From SG8-30 sp964406445 (GTDB lineage Bacteria > Pseudomonadota > Gammaproteobacteria > Steroidobacterales > Steroidobacteraceae), in NCBI GenBank assembly GCA_964406445.1, contig CAYORU010000010.1:30149-94148 (forward strand): DNA of 64,000 nucleotides, in the 5' to 3' direction. Below the pieces are notes generated by a model. That model was given only the letters and a program-made list of their open reading frames with translations, had not been told where the DNA came from and did no database searches. Position numbers and translations under genes: made by a program. Of the stretch, positions 26,495 to 34,436 are shown piece by piece; the stretch's first letter is position 1; the number at the start of each line of letters is the position of its first letter.

Positions 26495-27349
26495 ATGAAA
26501 GCCATTTCGCATCACAACCTGCCGAGCCTCTCTGTCCTGTCGTTTCGCGGCTCCGACGCGCTCCGATTCCTGCACGGGCAGCTGACGGCCGACGTCGCGG
26601 CGCTGGCTGCAGGCGAGGCGCGCCTCGCGGCCTGGTGCAACGCCCAGGGCCGGGTGCTCGCGGTGCCGTGGCTGGTCGGCGGCGACGATCGCGTGCTCGC
26701 GGTGCTGCCTCACGAGCTCGCGGCCGACGTCGCGGACGGCCTGCGCCGCTACGTGCTGCGCGCCAAGGTGTCGGTGTCCGACGAGTCCGGCACGCTGTCC
26801 GTCGCCGGGATCGCCGGCACGGCGAGCGTGCCCGTCGCCGCCGGCGCCGTAGCCGCCCGCCTGCCCGGGGATCGCGCCCTCTTGATCGGCCCGCCGGCCG
26901 CGCTCGCTGCCGCCTGCGCGGGCCTGCAGGCGGGGGACGAGTCGGCATGGTGGGCGATGGCGATCCGCCGCGGCGAGCCGGTGGTGACTCTCGCCACGCG
27001 CGGCGCCTGGATCCCGCAGATGCTTAACCTCGACCTGGTCGGCGCGGTCAGCTTCGCGAAGGGCTGCTACCCCGGCCAGGAGATCGTCGCGCGCGCCCAC
27101 CATCTCGGGCGGGTCAAGCGGCGCATGGCGCGCTACCGCATCGAGGGCGAAGGCCTGCCGGCGCCTGGGGCGGCGCTGCTCCATGACGGCGTCAAGGTCG
27201 CGGAGCTCGTGGTCGCGGCCGGCGGCGACCCGCCCGAGGCGCTGGCGGTCGTCGAACTCGAGGCGCTCGGCCGGCCGCTCGCCGACGAGCGCGGGGCGCG
27301 GCGCTTCGTACCGGCGCCGCTGCCCTACGCCGTGCCCGGCCCCGCCTGA
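26495..27349 (+). CDS. ygfZ: tRNA-modifying / Fe-S maintenance protein YgfZ
   Basis: Folate-binding protein of the aminomethyltransferase-like fold, needed for activity of some Fe-S enzymes. 284 aa (E. coli 326). N-terminal FRGSDALRFLHGQLTADV and the signature KGCYPGQEIVARAHHLG at about residues 189-205, including the conserved Cys. Transcribed divergently from the sdh genes and separated from them by 145 bases. The neighbourhood (an Fe-S enzyme and its assembly factors) fits. Confidence 0.93.
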   Translation: MKAISHHNLPSLSVLSFRGSDALRFLHGQLTADVAALAAGEARLAAWCNAQGRVLAVPWLVGGDDRVLAVLPHELAADVADGLRRYVLRAKVSVSDESGTLSVAGIAGTASVPVAAGAVAARLPGDRALLIGPPAALAAACAGLQAGDESAWWAMAIRRGEPVVTLATRGAWIPQMLNLDLVGAVSFAKGCYPGQEIVARAHHLGRVKRRMARYRIEGEGLPAPGAALLHDGVKVAELVVAAGGDPPEALAVVELEALGRPLADERGARRFVPAPLPYAVPGPA

Positions 27350-27359
27350 GGCCGGCCGC

Positions 27360-28187
27360 TCACAGGTCGACGAGCTCGACGTCCTCGGCGGCGACCGCCT
27401 CGCCGGCGAAGATCGCGCCGACCCGCGCGAATCGCTCCGGGCCGTCGGTCGCGAGCAGCGTGAGCCGCCCGATGCCCTCGCGCCGCGCGAGCCCGAGCGC
27501 CGCGAGATCCTCCGCCGTCGCCCGCGCGGTGGTCTGCGCGGAGTCGACGATGGCGACCGCCTCGCCCACGGCCCGGCGGATGGGCGCGAGCAACGCGGGA
27601 AAGTGAGTGCAGCCGAGCAGCAGCGTGTCCGGCGCCGCCGCCGCGCCGAACACCGGCTCGAGATAGCGCCGCGCGATGGCCTCGGCGACCGGGCCGTCGG
27701 TCCAGCCCTCCTCGGCGAGCGCCACGAACAGCGGACAGGCGCGCTGCACGACGATCGTCCCGGGCCGCCCGGCCTCGATCGCGCGCAGGTACGCGCCGCC
27801 GCGCACGGTGCCCTCGGTCGCGATCACCGCGATGCGGCCGACCCGCGTCGCGGCCGCCGCCGCGCCGGCGCCCGGCTCCAGCACGCCGATCACCGGGATG
27901 CCGGCATGGGCCTCGCGCAGCGCCTCGATGGCGACCGAGGCGGCGGTGTTGCAGGCGACGACGAGCGCCTTGACGCCCCGCTCGATCAGGACGGTCGCCG
28001 CCTGCAGCGAGTAGCGGCGCACGGTCTGCGCACTCTTGCTGCCATAGGGCAGCCGCGCGGTGTCGCCGAGGTAGACGAAGTCCTCCGCCGGCAGCGCGGC
28101 CCTGAGCGCCCTGAGCACCGTGAGCCCGCCGACGCCGGAGTCGAAGACGCCGATGGGAGCGGAAACGGTCGCGCGTGACGCAGGCAT
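27360..28187 (-). CDS. murI: Glutamate racemase
   Basis: Makes D-glutamate for peptidoglycan. 275 aa. GVFDSGVGGLTVL at residues 13-25, and the two catalytic Cys in VVACNTAAS (about 78) and LLGCTHFP (about 190). Convergent to ygfZ with a 10-base gap. The start lies only 11 bases after a repeat element that separates it from lysS; no purine-rich ribosome site is visible there. Confidence 0.95.
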   Translation of the reverse strand: MPASRATVSAPIGVFDSGVGGLTVLRALRAALPAEDFVYLGDTARLPYGSKSAQTVRRYSLQAATVLIERGVKALVVACNTAASVAIEALREAHAGIPVIGVLEPGAGAAAAATRVGRIAVIATEGTVRGGAYLRAIEAGRPGTIVVQRACPLFVALAEEGWTDGPVAEAIARRYLEPVFGAAAAPDTLLLGCTHFPALLAPIRRAVGEAVAIVDSAQTTARATAEDLAALGLARREGIGRLTLLATDGPERFARVGAIFAGEAVAAEDVELVDL

Positions 28188-28198
28188 GTTGGTGGATG

Positions 28199-28291
28199 GT
28201 GATCGGTGATCGGTGATCGGTGATCAGTCAGATTGCTCGAAGACAGGCACTGCGCGGTTCGGCCGGTCACCGGTCACCGGTCACCGGTCAC
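28199..28291 (-). repeat. GTGAYCG inverted-arm element, copy 1 (between lysS and murI)
   Basis: Left arm: four units GTGATCG/GTGATCA at 28199-28226. Right arm: four CGGTCAC units at 28264-28291. Core 37 bases. On the minus strand the core begins GCCGAACCGCGCAGTGCC. The outermost right-arm units encode the last residues (Ser-Asp-Arg) and the TGA of lysS. Confidence 0.9.
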
Positions 28292-29795
28292 TGCCTGATT
28301 CGGGCTTCATCGCCGGAAACAGCAGCACGTCGCGGATGCTCGCCGAGTCCGTCAGCAGCATCACCAGCCGGTCGACGCCGATGCCGAGGCCCGCGGTCGG
28401 CGGCAGCCCGTACTCGAGGGCGCGCACGTAGTCGGCGTCGAAGAACATCGCCTCCTCGTCGCCGGCCGACTTGCGGGCCGCCTGGGCACGGAAGCGCTCG
28501 GCCTGGTCCTCGGCGTCGTTGAGCTCCGAGAAGCCGTTCGCGATCTCGCGGCCGCCCACGAAGAACTCGAACCGGTCGGTGATGAACGGGTCCGCGTCGC
28601 TGCGGCGCGCGAGCGGCGAGACTTCCGCCGGGTAGGCGTAGGCGAAGGTCGGCTGCTCGAGCGCGTGCTCGCAGGTCTTCTCGAACAGCTCGATCTGCGC
28701 CTTGCCGGCCCCGTCGCCCTTGCCGAGCGCGATGCCGTGCCGCGCCGCGACCTCGCGCAGGTAGTCGAGGTCGCGCAGGCGGCCGCGGTCGAGGCCGGGG
28801 TTGCGCTCGAGCAGGCAGTCCTCGATGGACACGCGGCGGAACGGGCCGGAGAAGTCGTAGGTCGCGCCCTGGCAGGCCACCCGGCGCGAGCCGAGCACGG
28901 TGTCGGCGAGCCCCTGCAGCAGGCGCTCGACCAGCTCCATCAGGTCGCGGTAGTCCGCGTAGGCCTGGTAGAGTTCGAGCATCGTGAACTCCGGGTTGTG
29001 CTGCGTCGAGACGCCCTCATTGCGGAAGTTGCGGTTGATCTCGTAGACGCGCTCGAAGCCGCCGACGACCAGGCGCTTGAGGTAGAGCTCGGGCGCTACC
29101 CGCAGGTACATGTCGACGTCGAGCGCGTTGTGGTGCGTGACGAACGGCCGCGCCGCCGCGCCGCCGGGGATCTGCTGCAGCATCGGCGTCTCGACCTCCA
29201 GGAAGCCGAGCGCGTCGAGGAAGTTCCTGAGGTAGCGGACGATCTCGGTGCGGCGCCGGAAGGTCTGGCGGCTCGTCTCGTTGACGATGAGGTCCACGTA
29301 GCGCTGGCGATAACGGGTCTCGGTGTCGGCGAGCCCGTGCCACTTGTCCGGCAGCGGCCGCAGCGACTTGGTCAGGAGCCGCGCTGCGTCGGCCTTGACC
29401 GAGAGCTCGCCGGCCCGGGTGCGCATGAGGGTGCCTTCCGCGGCGACGACGTCGCCGACGTCCCAGCCCTTGAAGGCCTCGTAGGTCCCGGCGAGCGCGT
29501 CCGACTGCAGGTAGAGCTGGATCTGACCGCTCACGTCCTGCAGCTTGGCGAAGGACGCCTTGCCCATCACGCGCTTGAACATCATCCGACCCGCGACACG
29601 CACCGGCACGGGGTGGGCGTCGAACCACTCCTGGCTGTGCGAGCCGAAGGCGACGTGCAGGTCGCCTGCGAGCGCGGTCCGGCGGAAGTCGTTCGGGAAT
29701 GCGCCGCCCGCCTCGCGCAGGGCCGCGAGCTTCGCGCGCCGCTCGGCGATCAGCGCGTTGTCGTCCCCGCCCGCGGGGCCATTGCTGCCGCTCAT
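28281..29795 (-). CDS. lysS: Lysyl-tRNA synthetase (class II)
   Basis: Charges tRNA-Lys. 504 aa (E. coli 505). OB-fold anticodon domain at about 50-150, class II motif 2 FRNEGVSTQHNPEFTMLE at about 255, and motif 3 GLGIGVDRLVMLL at about 470-482, followed by DVLLFPAMKP. The usual family end is close to that point; the final SDR and stop codon come from the adjoining repeat arm. AGGA overlapping the prfB TAG serves ATG 29795. Confidence 0.96.
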   Translation of the reverse strand: MSGSNGPAGGDDNALIAERRAKLAALREAGGAFPNDFRRTALAGDLHVAFGSHSQEWFDAHPVPVRVAGRMMFKRVMGKASFAKLQDVSGQIQLYLQSDALAGTYEAFKGWDVGDVVAAEGTLMRTRAGELSVKADAARLLTKSLRPLPDKWHGLADTETRYRQRYVDLIVNETSRQTFRRRTEIVRYLRNFLDALGFLEVETPMLQQIPGGAAARPFVTHHNALDVDMYLRVAPELYLKRLVVGGFERVYEINRNFRNEGVSTQHNPEFTMLELYQAYADYRDLMELVERLLQGLADTVLGSRRVACQGATYDFSGPFRRVSIEDCLLERNPGLDRGRLRDLDYLREVAARHGIALGKGDGAGKAQIELFEKTCEHALEQPTFAYAYPAEVSPLARRSDADPFITDRFEFFVGGREIANGFSELNDAEDQAERFRAQAARKSAGDEEAMFFDADYVRALEYGLPPTAGLGIGVDRLVMLLTDSASIRDVLLFPAMKPESGSDR

Positions 29796-29805
29796 GTCAT
29801 GGTTC

Positions 29806-30901
29806 CTAGAGCCCCTGCTTGAGGCTCGCTTCGAGGAAGGGGTCGAGCTCGCCGTCGAGCACGGCCTGCGTGTTGCCGATCTCGACGCCCGTACGCAGGT
29901 CCTTGATCCGCGACTGGTCGAGCACGTAGGAGCGGATCTGGTGGCCCCAGCCGACGTCGGTCTTGGAGTCCTCCAGCACCTGCGCCGCCGCGTTGCGCTT
30001 GTTGACCTCGAGCTCGTAGAGCTTGGCCTTGAGCATCTTCATTGCCGTCGACCGGTTCTTGTGCTGGCTGCGCTCGCTCTGGCAGGCGACCACGATGCCG
30101 GTCGGCAGGTGCTTGATGCGCACCGCCGAGTCGGTCTTGTTGACGTGCTGGCCGCCGGCGCCGCTCGACCGGTAGGTGCCGACCTCGAGGTCGGCCGGGT
30201 TCACGTCGATCTTGATGTCGTCCTCCACCTCGGGCGACAGGAAGACCGACGCGAAGGACGTGTGTCGGCGATTGCCCGAGTCGAACGGCGACTTGCGCAC
30301 CAGGCGGTGCACGCCCGTCTCGGTCCTGAGCCAGCCGTAGGCGTAGGGGCCGTCGATGCGCAGCGTCGCGCCCTTGATGCCCGCGACCTCGCCGGGGCTC
30401 TCGTCGACCACTTCGACCTCGAAGCCGCGCGCATCGGCCCAGCGCAGGTACATGCGCATCAGCATCTGCGCCCAGTCCTGCGCCTCGGTGCCGCCGGCGC
30501 CGGCCTGGATGTCGAGGAAGGCGCTGTGCGCGTCCATCTCGCCCGGGAACATGCGCGAGAACTCGAGCGCCGCCACCCGCTTCTCGAGCTTGCCCGCGTC
30601 GCGCTCGAGTTCCGCGAAGCCGGCCTCGTCGTCGTCGGCCTCGACCAGGTCGAGCAGCTCGCCGGCATCGCCGATGCCCCGGGCGATGCCGTCCAGCTCG
30701 TCGATGGCGCCGGCGAGGCGGGAGCGCTCCCGGCCGAACTCCTGGGCCCGCTCCGGCGTGTCCCAGATGCGGGGATTCTCGAGCTCGCGGTTCAGTTCTT
30801 CGAGGCGCTCGCGCTTGCGGTCGTACTCAAAGGTACCCCCTCAGCGCGACGAGGCGCTGCTCGAGGTCCTTGAGGGAGCGTCGAAGGGGGGCGATTTCCA
30901 T
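29806..30901 (-). CDS. prfB: Peptide chain release factor 2 (programmed +1 frameshift)
   Basis: Reads UGA and UAA stop codons. The first 24 codons run from ATG 30901 to CTT, then an in-frame TGA (30829-30827). A +1 shift that skips 30829 joins the 340-codon main frame, giving 364 aa (E. coli 365). Codon-recognition motif SPF in RKSPFDSGNRRH, and the peptidyl-hydrolysis motif GGQ in SGAGGQHVNKTDS at about 250-252. This is a functional recoded gene, not a pseudogene; a start inside the main frame at 30576 would lose domain 1. Stop is TAG, ten bases before lysS. A heptamer array sits six bases before the ATG, and no Shine-Dalgarno is visible. Confidence 0.96.
30827..30841 (-). promoter_or_regulatory. 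RF2 autoregulatory frameshift site
   Basis: On the minus strand: AGG GGG TAC CTT TGA. The internal Shine-Dalgarno AGGGGG three bases before the slippery CTT, followed by TGA, is identical in design to the E. coli prfB site (TAC for TAT). When RF2 is scarce the ribosome shifts +1 at CTT instead of terminating at TGA. The base after TGA is G, where E. coli has C. Confidence 0.95.
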
Positions 30902-30907
30902 GATTAC

Positions 30908-30935
30908 GTGAGCCGTGAGCCGTGAACTGTGAGCC
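30908..30935 (+). repeat. Heptamer array GTGAGCC, 4 units (before prfB)
   Basis: Units GTGAGCC, GTGAGCC, GTGAACT, GTGAGCC. On the coding strand of prfB it reads GGCTCAC repeats ending six bases before the ATG, in the 98-base gap after recJ. Unit, number and placement match the array before sdhB. Confidence 0.85.
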
Positions 30936-30999
30936 GCGGGAGGAGAGCTGCGAGTCGAGACCGCTGGTCACCGCGCAGCATGCTGGAAATGGTAGCAGA

Positions 31000-32730
31000 T
31001 CAGCGCCCGCCGAGCGGCTCCACGAGCTCGAGCTTCATCTCCGGGCGCGGCGCGCCGCCGAACTCCGTGACGTCGAGGCGGTAGGCCAGCCGGACGCGCG
31101 CGCCGGGGGGCGGCGTCTGCGCCTGCGGCGCGTCGAAGTGACCGAAGGCGATGCCCTCGACCGGCTTCGCGTCGCGCGCGGCGCGCGTCCACAGCTTCAG
31201 GTGGCGGGTGGCCACCACGCGGCTCTCGACCACCTCGAACTCGCCGTCGAACGCCGGTTCGGGAAAACCCTGTCCCCAGGGACCGCCCTCGGCAAGCGCC
31301 CGCGCCGTGTCGAGCGCGAGCTCCTGCGGGCTGAGCTCGCCGTCGGTCTCGATCACGCCGCGCATCTGCGAGGGCGACAACCAGCGGCCGACCTCGTCGG
31401 CGAACGCGTCGGCGAAGCGCGGCAGGCGCGACGCCTCGAGGCTCAGGCCCGCGGCCATGGCGTGACCGCCGTAGCGCTGGATGAGTCCGGGCTCGCGCAC
31501 GTCGATCGCCTCCAGCACGTCGCGCACGTGCACGCCTTCGACCGAGCGCGCCGAGCCGCGCAGCTCGCCGTCGCCCGCCGGCGCGAAAGCGACGACCGGC
31601 CGGTGCACCCGCTCCTTGATGCGCGAGGCCACCAGGCCGACGATGCCCGGGTGCCAGTCGGGGTCGAACAACGCCAGGCCCGGTGGCAGGCTGCCCTCCT
31701 CGAGACGCAGCCGCCGCACCAGCTCGACCGCCTCGCCCCGCATCCGCTCCTCGATCTCGCGTCGCTCGACGTTGATCCGGTCGAGCCGCGCCGCGAGCGC
31801 CCGCGCCTCGCCCGGGTGATCGGCAAGCAGGCAGCGTATGCCGATCGACATGTCGTCGATGCGGCCGGCGGCGTTCAGGCGCGGCGCGACCGCGAAGCCG
31901 AAGTCGCGGGCACCGAGCTGGCCCACGGCGCGGCCGGCGACCTCCGCCAGGGCGCGGATGCCGGCGACGCCCCGGCCGGCGCGGACGCGCCGCAGCCCTT
32001 CGTGGACGAGGATCCGGTTGTTGCGATCGAGCGGAACGAGGTCCGCGACCGTGCCGAGCGCCACGAGGTCGAGCAGGTCGGCGACGGGCGGCAGGCGCTC
32101 GCCGCGCTCCGACTCGAGCCGTCGGGTGAGGGCCGCCATGACGTAGAAGGCGACGCCGACGCCGGCCAGCGCGCGGCTGCCGAAGGCCGCGTCGCGGAGG
32201 TTGGGGTTCACCATCGCGTTGCAGGCCGGCAGCGAGACCGCCGGCAGGTGGTGGTCGGTGACCAGCACCTCGAGCCCACGGCGCCGGGCAGCCTCGATGC
32301 CGCCAAAGGCCGCCACGCCGTTGTCGACCGTGATCAGCAGCGCCGGTGGCTCGACCGTCATTTCGTCCACCAGCCCGGCCGTCAGGCCGTAGCCATGGCG
32401 CATCCGGTCCGGCACGCAGAAGTCCACGGCGGGAAAGCCGAGCCGTCGCAGCTGCCGGACGACGAGCGCCGTGCTGGTCGCGCCGTCCGCATCGTAGTCG
32501 CCGACCACGACGACCTGCGAGCGCCGCGCGAGATGCGCGACCAGGAGGTCCACCGCCGCGTCGACGCCGTCGAGCGAGGAGACCGGCAGGAGCCCGGCGA
32601 GCCTGAGGTCCACCTCCCCGGCCGCGCGCAGCCCGCGCGCCGCATACACGCGCCGCAGGACCGGGTGCAGGCTGGCGGGCAGCCCGGCGCACTCCGGGAC
32701 CGGGCGCCGCTGGATCGTCCGCGGGCTCAC
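31000..32730 (-). CDS. recJ: Single-stranded-DNA exonuclease RecJ
   Basis: 5'-3' ssDNA exonuclease in recombination and mismatch repair. 576 aa from GTG 32730 (E. coli 577). DHH-family motifs: VVVGDYDADGATSTALV at about residues 70-86, LLITVDNGVAA, TDHHLP at about 155-160; a DHHA1 domain with GGHAMAAGLSL at about 425; then the OB domain. GTG overlaps the rpfE-like stop (GTGA). recJ-rpfE adjacency is known from the Xanthomonas rpf region. Confidence 0.95.
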   Translation of the reverse strand: MSPRTIQRRPVPECAGLPASLHPVLRRVYAARGLRAAGEVDLRLAGLLPVSSLDGVDAAVDLLVAHLARRSQVVVVGDYDADGATSTALVVRQLRRLGFPAVDFCVPDRMRHGYGLTAGLVDEMTVEPPALLITVDNGVAAFGGIEAARRRGLEVLVTDHHLPAVSLPACNAMVNPNLRDAAFGSRALAGVGVAFYVMAALTRRLESERGERLPPVADLLDLVALGTVADLVPLDRNNRILVHEGLRRVRAGRGVAGIRALAEVAGRAVGQLGARDFGFAVAPRLNAAGRIDDMSIGIRCLLADHPGEARALAARLDRINVERREIEERMRGEAVELVRRLRLEEGSLPPGLALFDPDWHPGIVGLVASRIKERVHRPVVAFAPAGDGELRGSARSVEGVHVRDVLEAIDVREPGLIQRYGGHAMAAGLSLEASRLPRFADAFADEVGRWLSPSQMRGVIETDGELSPQELALDTARALAEGGPWGQGFPEPAFDGEFEVVESRVVATRHLKLWTRAARDAKPVEGIAFGHFDAPQAQTPPPGARVRLAYRLDVTEFGGAPRPEMKLELVEPLGGR

Positions 32731-33683
32731 GCCACGGCCTCCTGCCAGGGCCGCGCCCGGCGCCAGAACTTCAGCCGGTGTCGCGGCGCCGCGCGCAACG
32801 CCCGTCCCGCGACGAAGAGGTCGAGTCTTTCGATCCCTCCCGGAGCCAGCGCGCGCTCGAGCGGCGCGAACCACTGCGCCTCGGCGCGCTCCAGCGCCTC
32901 GGCCGGCGTGCCCCCGAGCGCGGCGAGGTCCAGGGTCACGATGCGCGGCCCGGGCGGCCGGTCGCCGAACGCCGCAGCCGGCGCGCTCACCGTGCCGGCC
33001 GAGTTCCGCCACAGTGCGGCGAGGAAGGGATCGGCCGTCTCGAGCGGCGGCAGCCCGGCGGGCAGCGCGGGCAGCGCCTCCCCGCCCGTTCCCCACAGCC
33101 ACAGGCCGTTGACCGGTGCCTCGCCACGCGCCTCCCGCGCGCTGTTCACCGGATGACCGTGCAGCAGCATCTGCGCCTCGGTCATCAGGCGGCGCAACCA
33201 GCCACCGTCGGGTCCCGAAGGGAGCCAGGCGCCGGCCTCGCGGCCGGCGAGCGGGGCCGGGTCGTGGGTGTCGGCCGAGACGGGCCGGGCCAGCGAGAGC
33301 AGGCCGAGCGACGGCCCGGCCGGCTCGAGCGCGAGTCCGTCGCCGCCGAGCGCGGCGTTGAAGCTCGCCGCGATCGCCGCGAGTTCAGCCGGCGTCGTAG
33401 CCGGCAGCCCACCGGGGTGCAGGTGCACGCGATCGAGTCCCGCCACGAGATGCACCGGCGTCGCGAGCGCCCAGTGGCCGGGCCGGCCGGCCATGACCGA
33501 GGCGAGCGGCAGGCGCAGCGGCGGCACGAGGCCGGCGAGCGTCAGGATCCAGCGGCGGAAGTCGGCCGGCCCGGGCCTGCGTTCGCCGCGCGCGAGCAGC
33601 CGCTCGAGCGCCGGCAGCCGCGGCAGGCCAGCGGTCCCTTCGGGCGCGGCGAGGTCGGCGATGGCGAGCGCGAACCAGGACAT
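32727..33683 (-). CDS. RpfE-like protein (COG4255-type), function unknown
   Basis: 318 aa from ATG 33683, no signal peptide or membrane segment. The conserved central part LMTEAQMLLHGHPVNSAREA ... PVNGLWLWGTGG at about residues 163-198 matches what I recall of RpfE and its relatives, sometimes called phosphoglycerate-mutase-like. Only weak alkaline-phosphatase-like features are visible, and catalytic metal ligands are not obvious. In Xanthomonas rpfE lies by recJ in the DSF-signalling region, but no rpfF, rpfC or rpfG is present here. The DSF link should therefore not be assumed. Family assignment is from memory. Confidence 0.7.
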   Translation of the reverse strand: MSWFALAIADLAAPEGTAGLPRLPALERLLARGERRPGPADFRRWILTLAGLVPPLRLPLASVMAGRPGHWALATPVHLVAGLDRVHLHPGGLPATTPAELAAIAASFNAALGGDGLALEPAGPSLGLLSLARPVSADTHDPAPLAGREAGAWLPSGPDGGWLRRLMTEAQMLLHGHPVNSAREARGEAPVNGLWLWGTGGEALPALPAGLPPLETADPFLAALWRNSAGTVSAPAAAFGDRPPGPRIVTLDLAALGGTPAEALERAEAQWFAPLERALAPGGIERLDLFVAGRALRAAPRHRLKFWRRARPWQEAVA

Positions 33684-33722
33684 GGGGGCGACATGATACC
33701 GGCGCACGGCCACCACGGCCGG

Positions 33723-33728
33723 TATAGT
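33723..33728 (+). promoter_or_regulatory. TATAGT -10-like hexamer before the Mth938-like gene
   Basis: TATAGT (5 of 6) ten bases before ATG 33738, in the 54-base divergent gap with the rpfE-like gene. No convincing -35. If used, the transcript would be nearly leaderless. Confidence 0.3.
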
Positions 33729-33737
33729 GCGGCGGCC

Positions 33738-34115
33738 ATGAAGTTCACGCTGGAAAACAATGGCCCGGTCAACGCGATCACCGCCCGGGGGCCCGGCGAG
33801 GTCCGCGTCCGCGAGCGCGTGTTCACCGCGAGCGTGGTGCTGACGGCGCGCGAGGCGCTGCCGGACTGGCCGGTGCGCGACGCGGCGCGCCTGGAGCTTG
33901 CGCAACTGGACGCGGTGCTTGCCCTCGGCCCGGACCTCGTGGTGCTCGGCACCGGCGAGAGGCAGGTGTTTCCGCCCCCGGAGGTCCTCGCCCACGCGGC
34001 TCAACGCGGCGTCGGCCTCGAGGTCATGGACAACGCGGCGGCCTGCCGCACCTACAACGTCCTGCTGCTCGAGGGGCGGAACGTGGCGGTGGCCTTGATC
34101 ATTGGTGATCGGTGA
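33738..34115 (+). CDS. Mth938-like (DUF498) protein
   Basis: 125 aa, single compact domain. LGPDLVVLGTGERQVFPPPEVL at about residues 58-79 (in parts) and GVGLEVMDNAAACRTYNVLLLEGRNVAVALI are typical of the Mth938/NDUFAF3 family, whose eukaryotic members help assemble respiratory complex I. The bacterial role is not established. The reading frame ends inside a repeat: the last three residues Gly-Asp-Arg and the TGA are made of GTGATCG units, so the native C-terminus is probably altered. Confidence 0.85.
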   Translation: MKFTLENNGPVNAITARGPGEVRVRERVFTASVVLTAREALPDWPVRDAARLELAQLDAVLALGPDLVVLGTGERQVFPPPEVLAHAAQRGVGLEVMDNAAACRTYNVLLLEGRNVAVALIIGDR

Positions 34116-34212
34116 TCGGTGATCGGTGATCGGTGATCGGTGATCGGTGATCGGTGATCGGTGACCGGTGACCGGCCGAACCGGGCGGTGCCGAATCGGG
34201 CGTTCGCTTACT

Positions 34213-34308
34213 GCGCGCGGGCGAGGAGGCCAGGGCCACCCGGAGTGAACGCGTAGGTTCCGACTGCGCGAGCGAAGCGGTGGCCCAGGCCGGATCCCGC
34301 CCGCGCGC
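34213..34308 (+). repeat. 96-bp imperfect palindromic module, copy A
   Basis: Begins GCGCGCGGGC and ends GCCCGCGCGC, with inner matching arms GGCCAGGGCCACC and GGTGGCCCAGGCC. Aligned by hand to the reverse complement of 39938-40033, it has the same length and about 81 of 96 identical bases. Confidence 0.85.
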
Positions 34309-34323
34309 AAGGCGCGGGAAAGC

Positions 34324-34402
34324 GGGGACACTCCCTCCCGCCCTTACGAGCCGCTGGTCAGCCACCTGCCTCAATAGGGAAACGGAAGAAAGGAATGTCC
34401 CC
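34324..34402 (+). repeat. GGGGACA-type inverted pair (REP-like) inside copy 2
   Basis: GGGGACACTCC at 34324-34334 and GGAATGTCCCC at 34392-34402 are inverted copies (10 of 11). Sequences of this kind flank REP-associated tyrosine transposase genes in many proteobacteria (from memory). No transposase gene is present here. Confidence 0.5.
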
Positions 34403-34436
34403 TACTTCCGGCCGATCACCGGTCACCGGTCACCGA

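Noticed and set aside
30576..30829. prfB as a broken gene (in-frame TGA after 24 codons)
   Set aside because: The TGA sits in the canonical RF2 frameshift context, and both frames together give the normal length.
34105..34174. Ten tandem heptamers as replication or plasmid iterons
   Set aside because: No rep gene, DnaA box or AT-rich unwinding region nearby, and the same units occur as inverted arms in four other intergenic sites.
34116..34436. A small gene or structured ncRNA in the 321-base gap
   Set aside because: The gap is fully explained by repeat arms, core, palindromic module and GGGGACA pair; no ORF with a ribosome site was seen, though transcription of the hairpins cannot be excluded.
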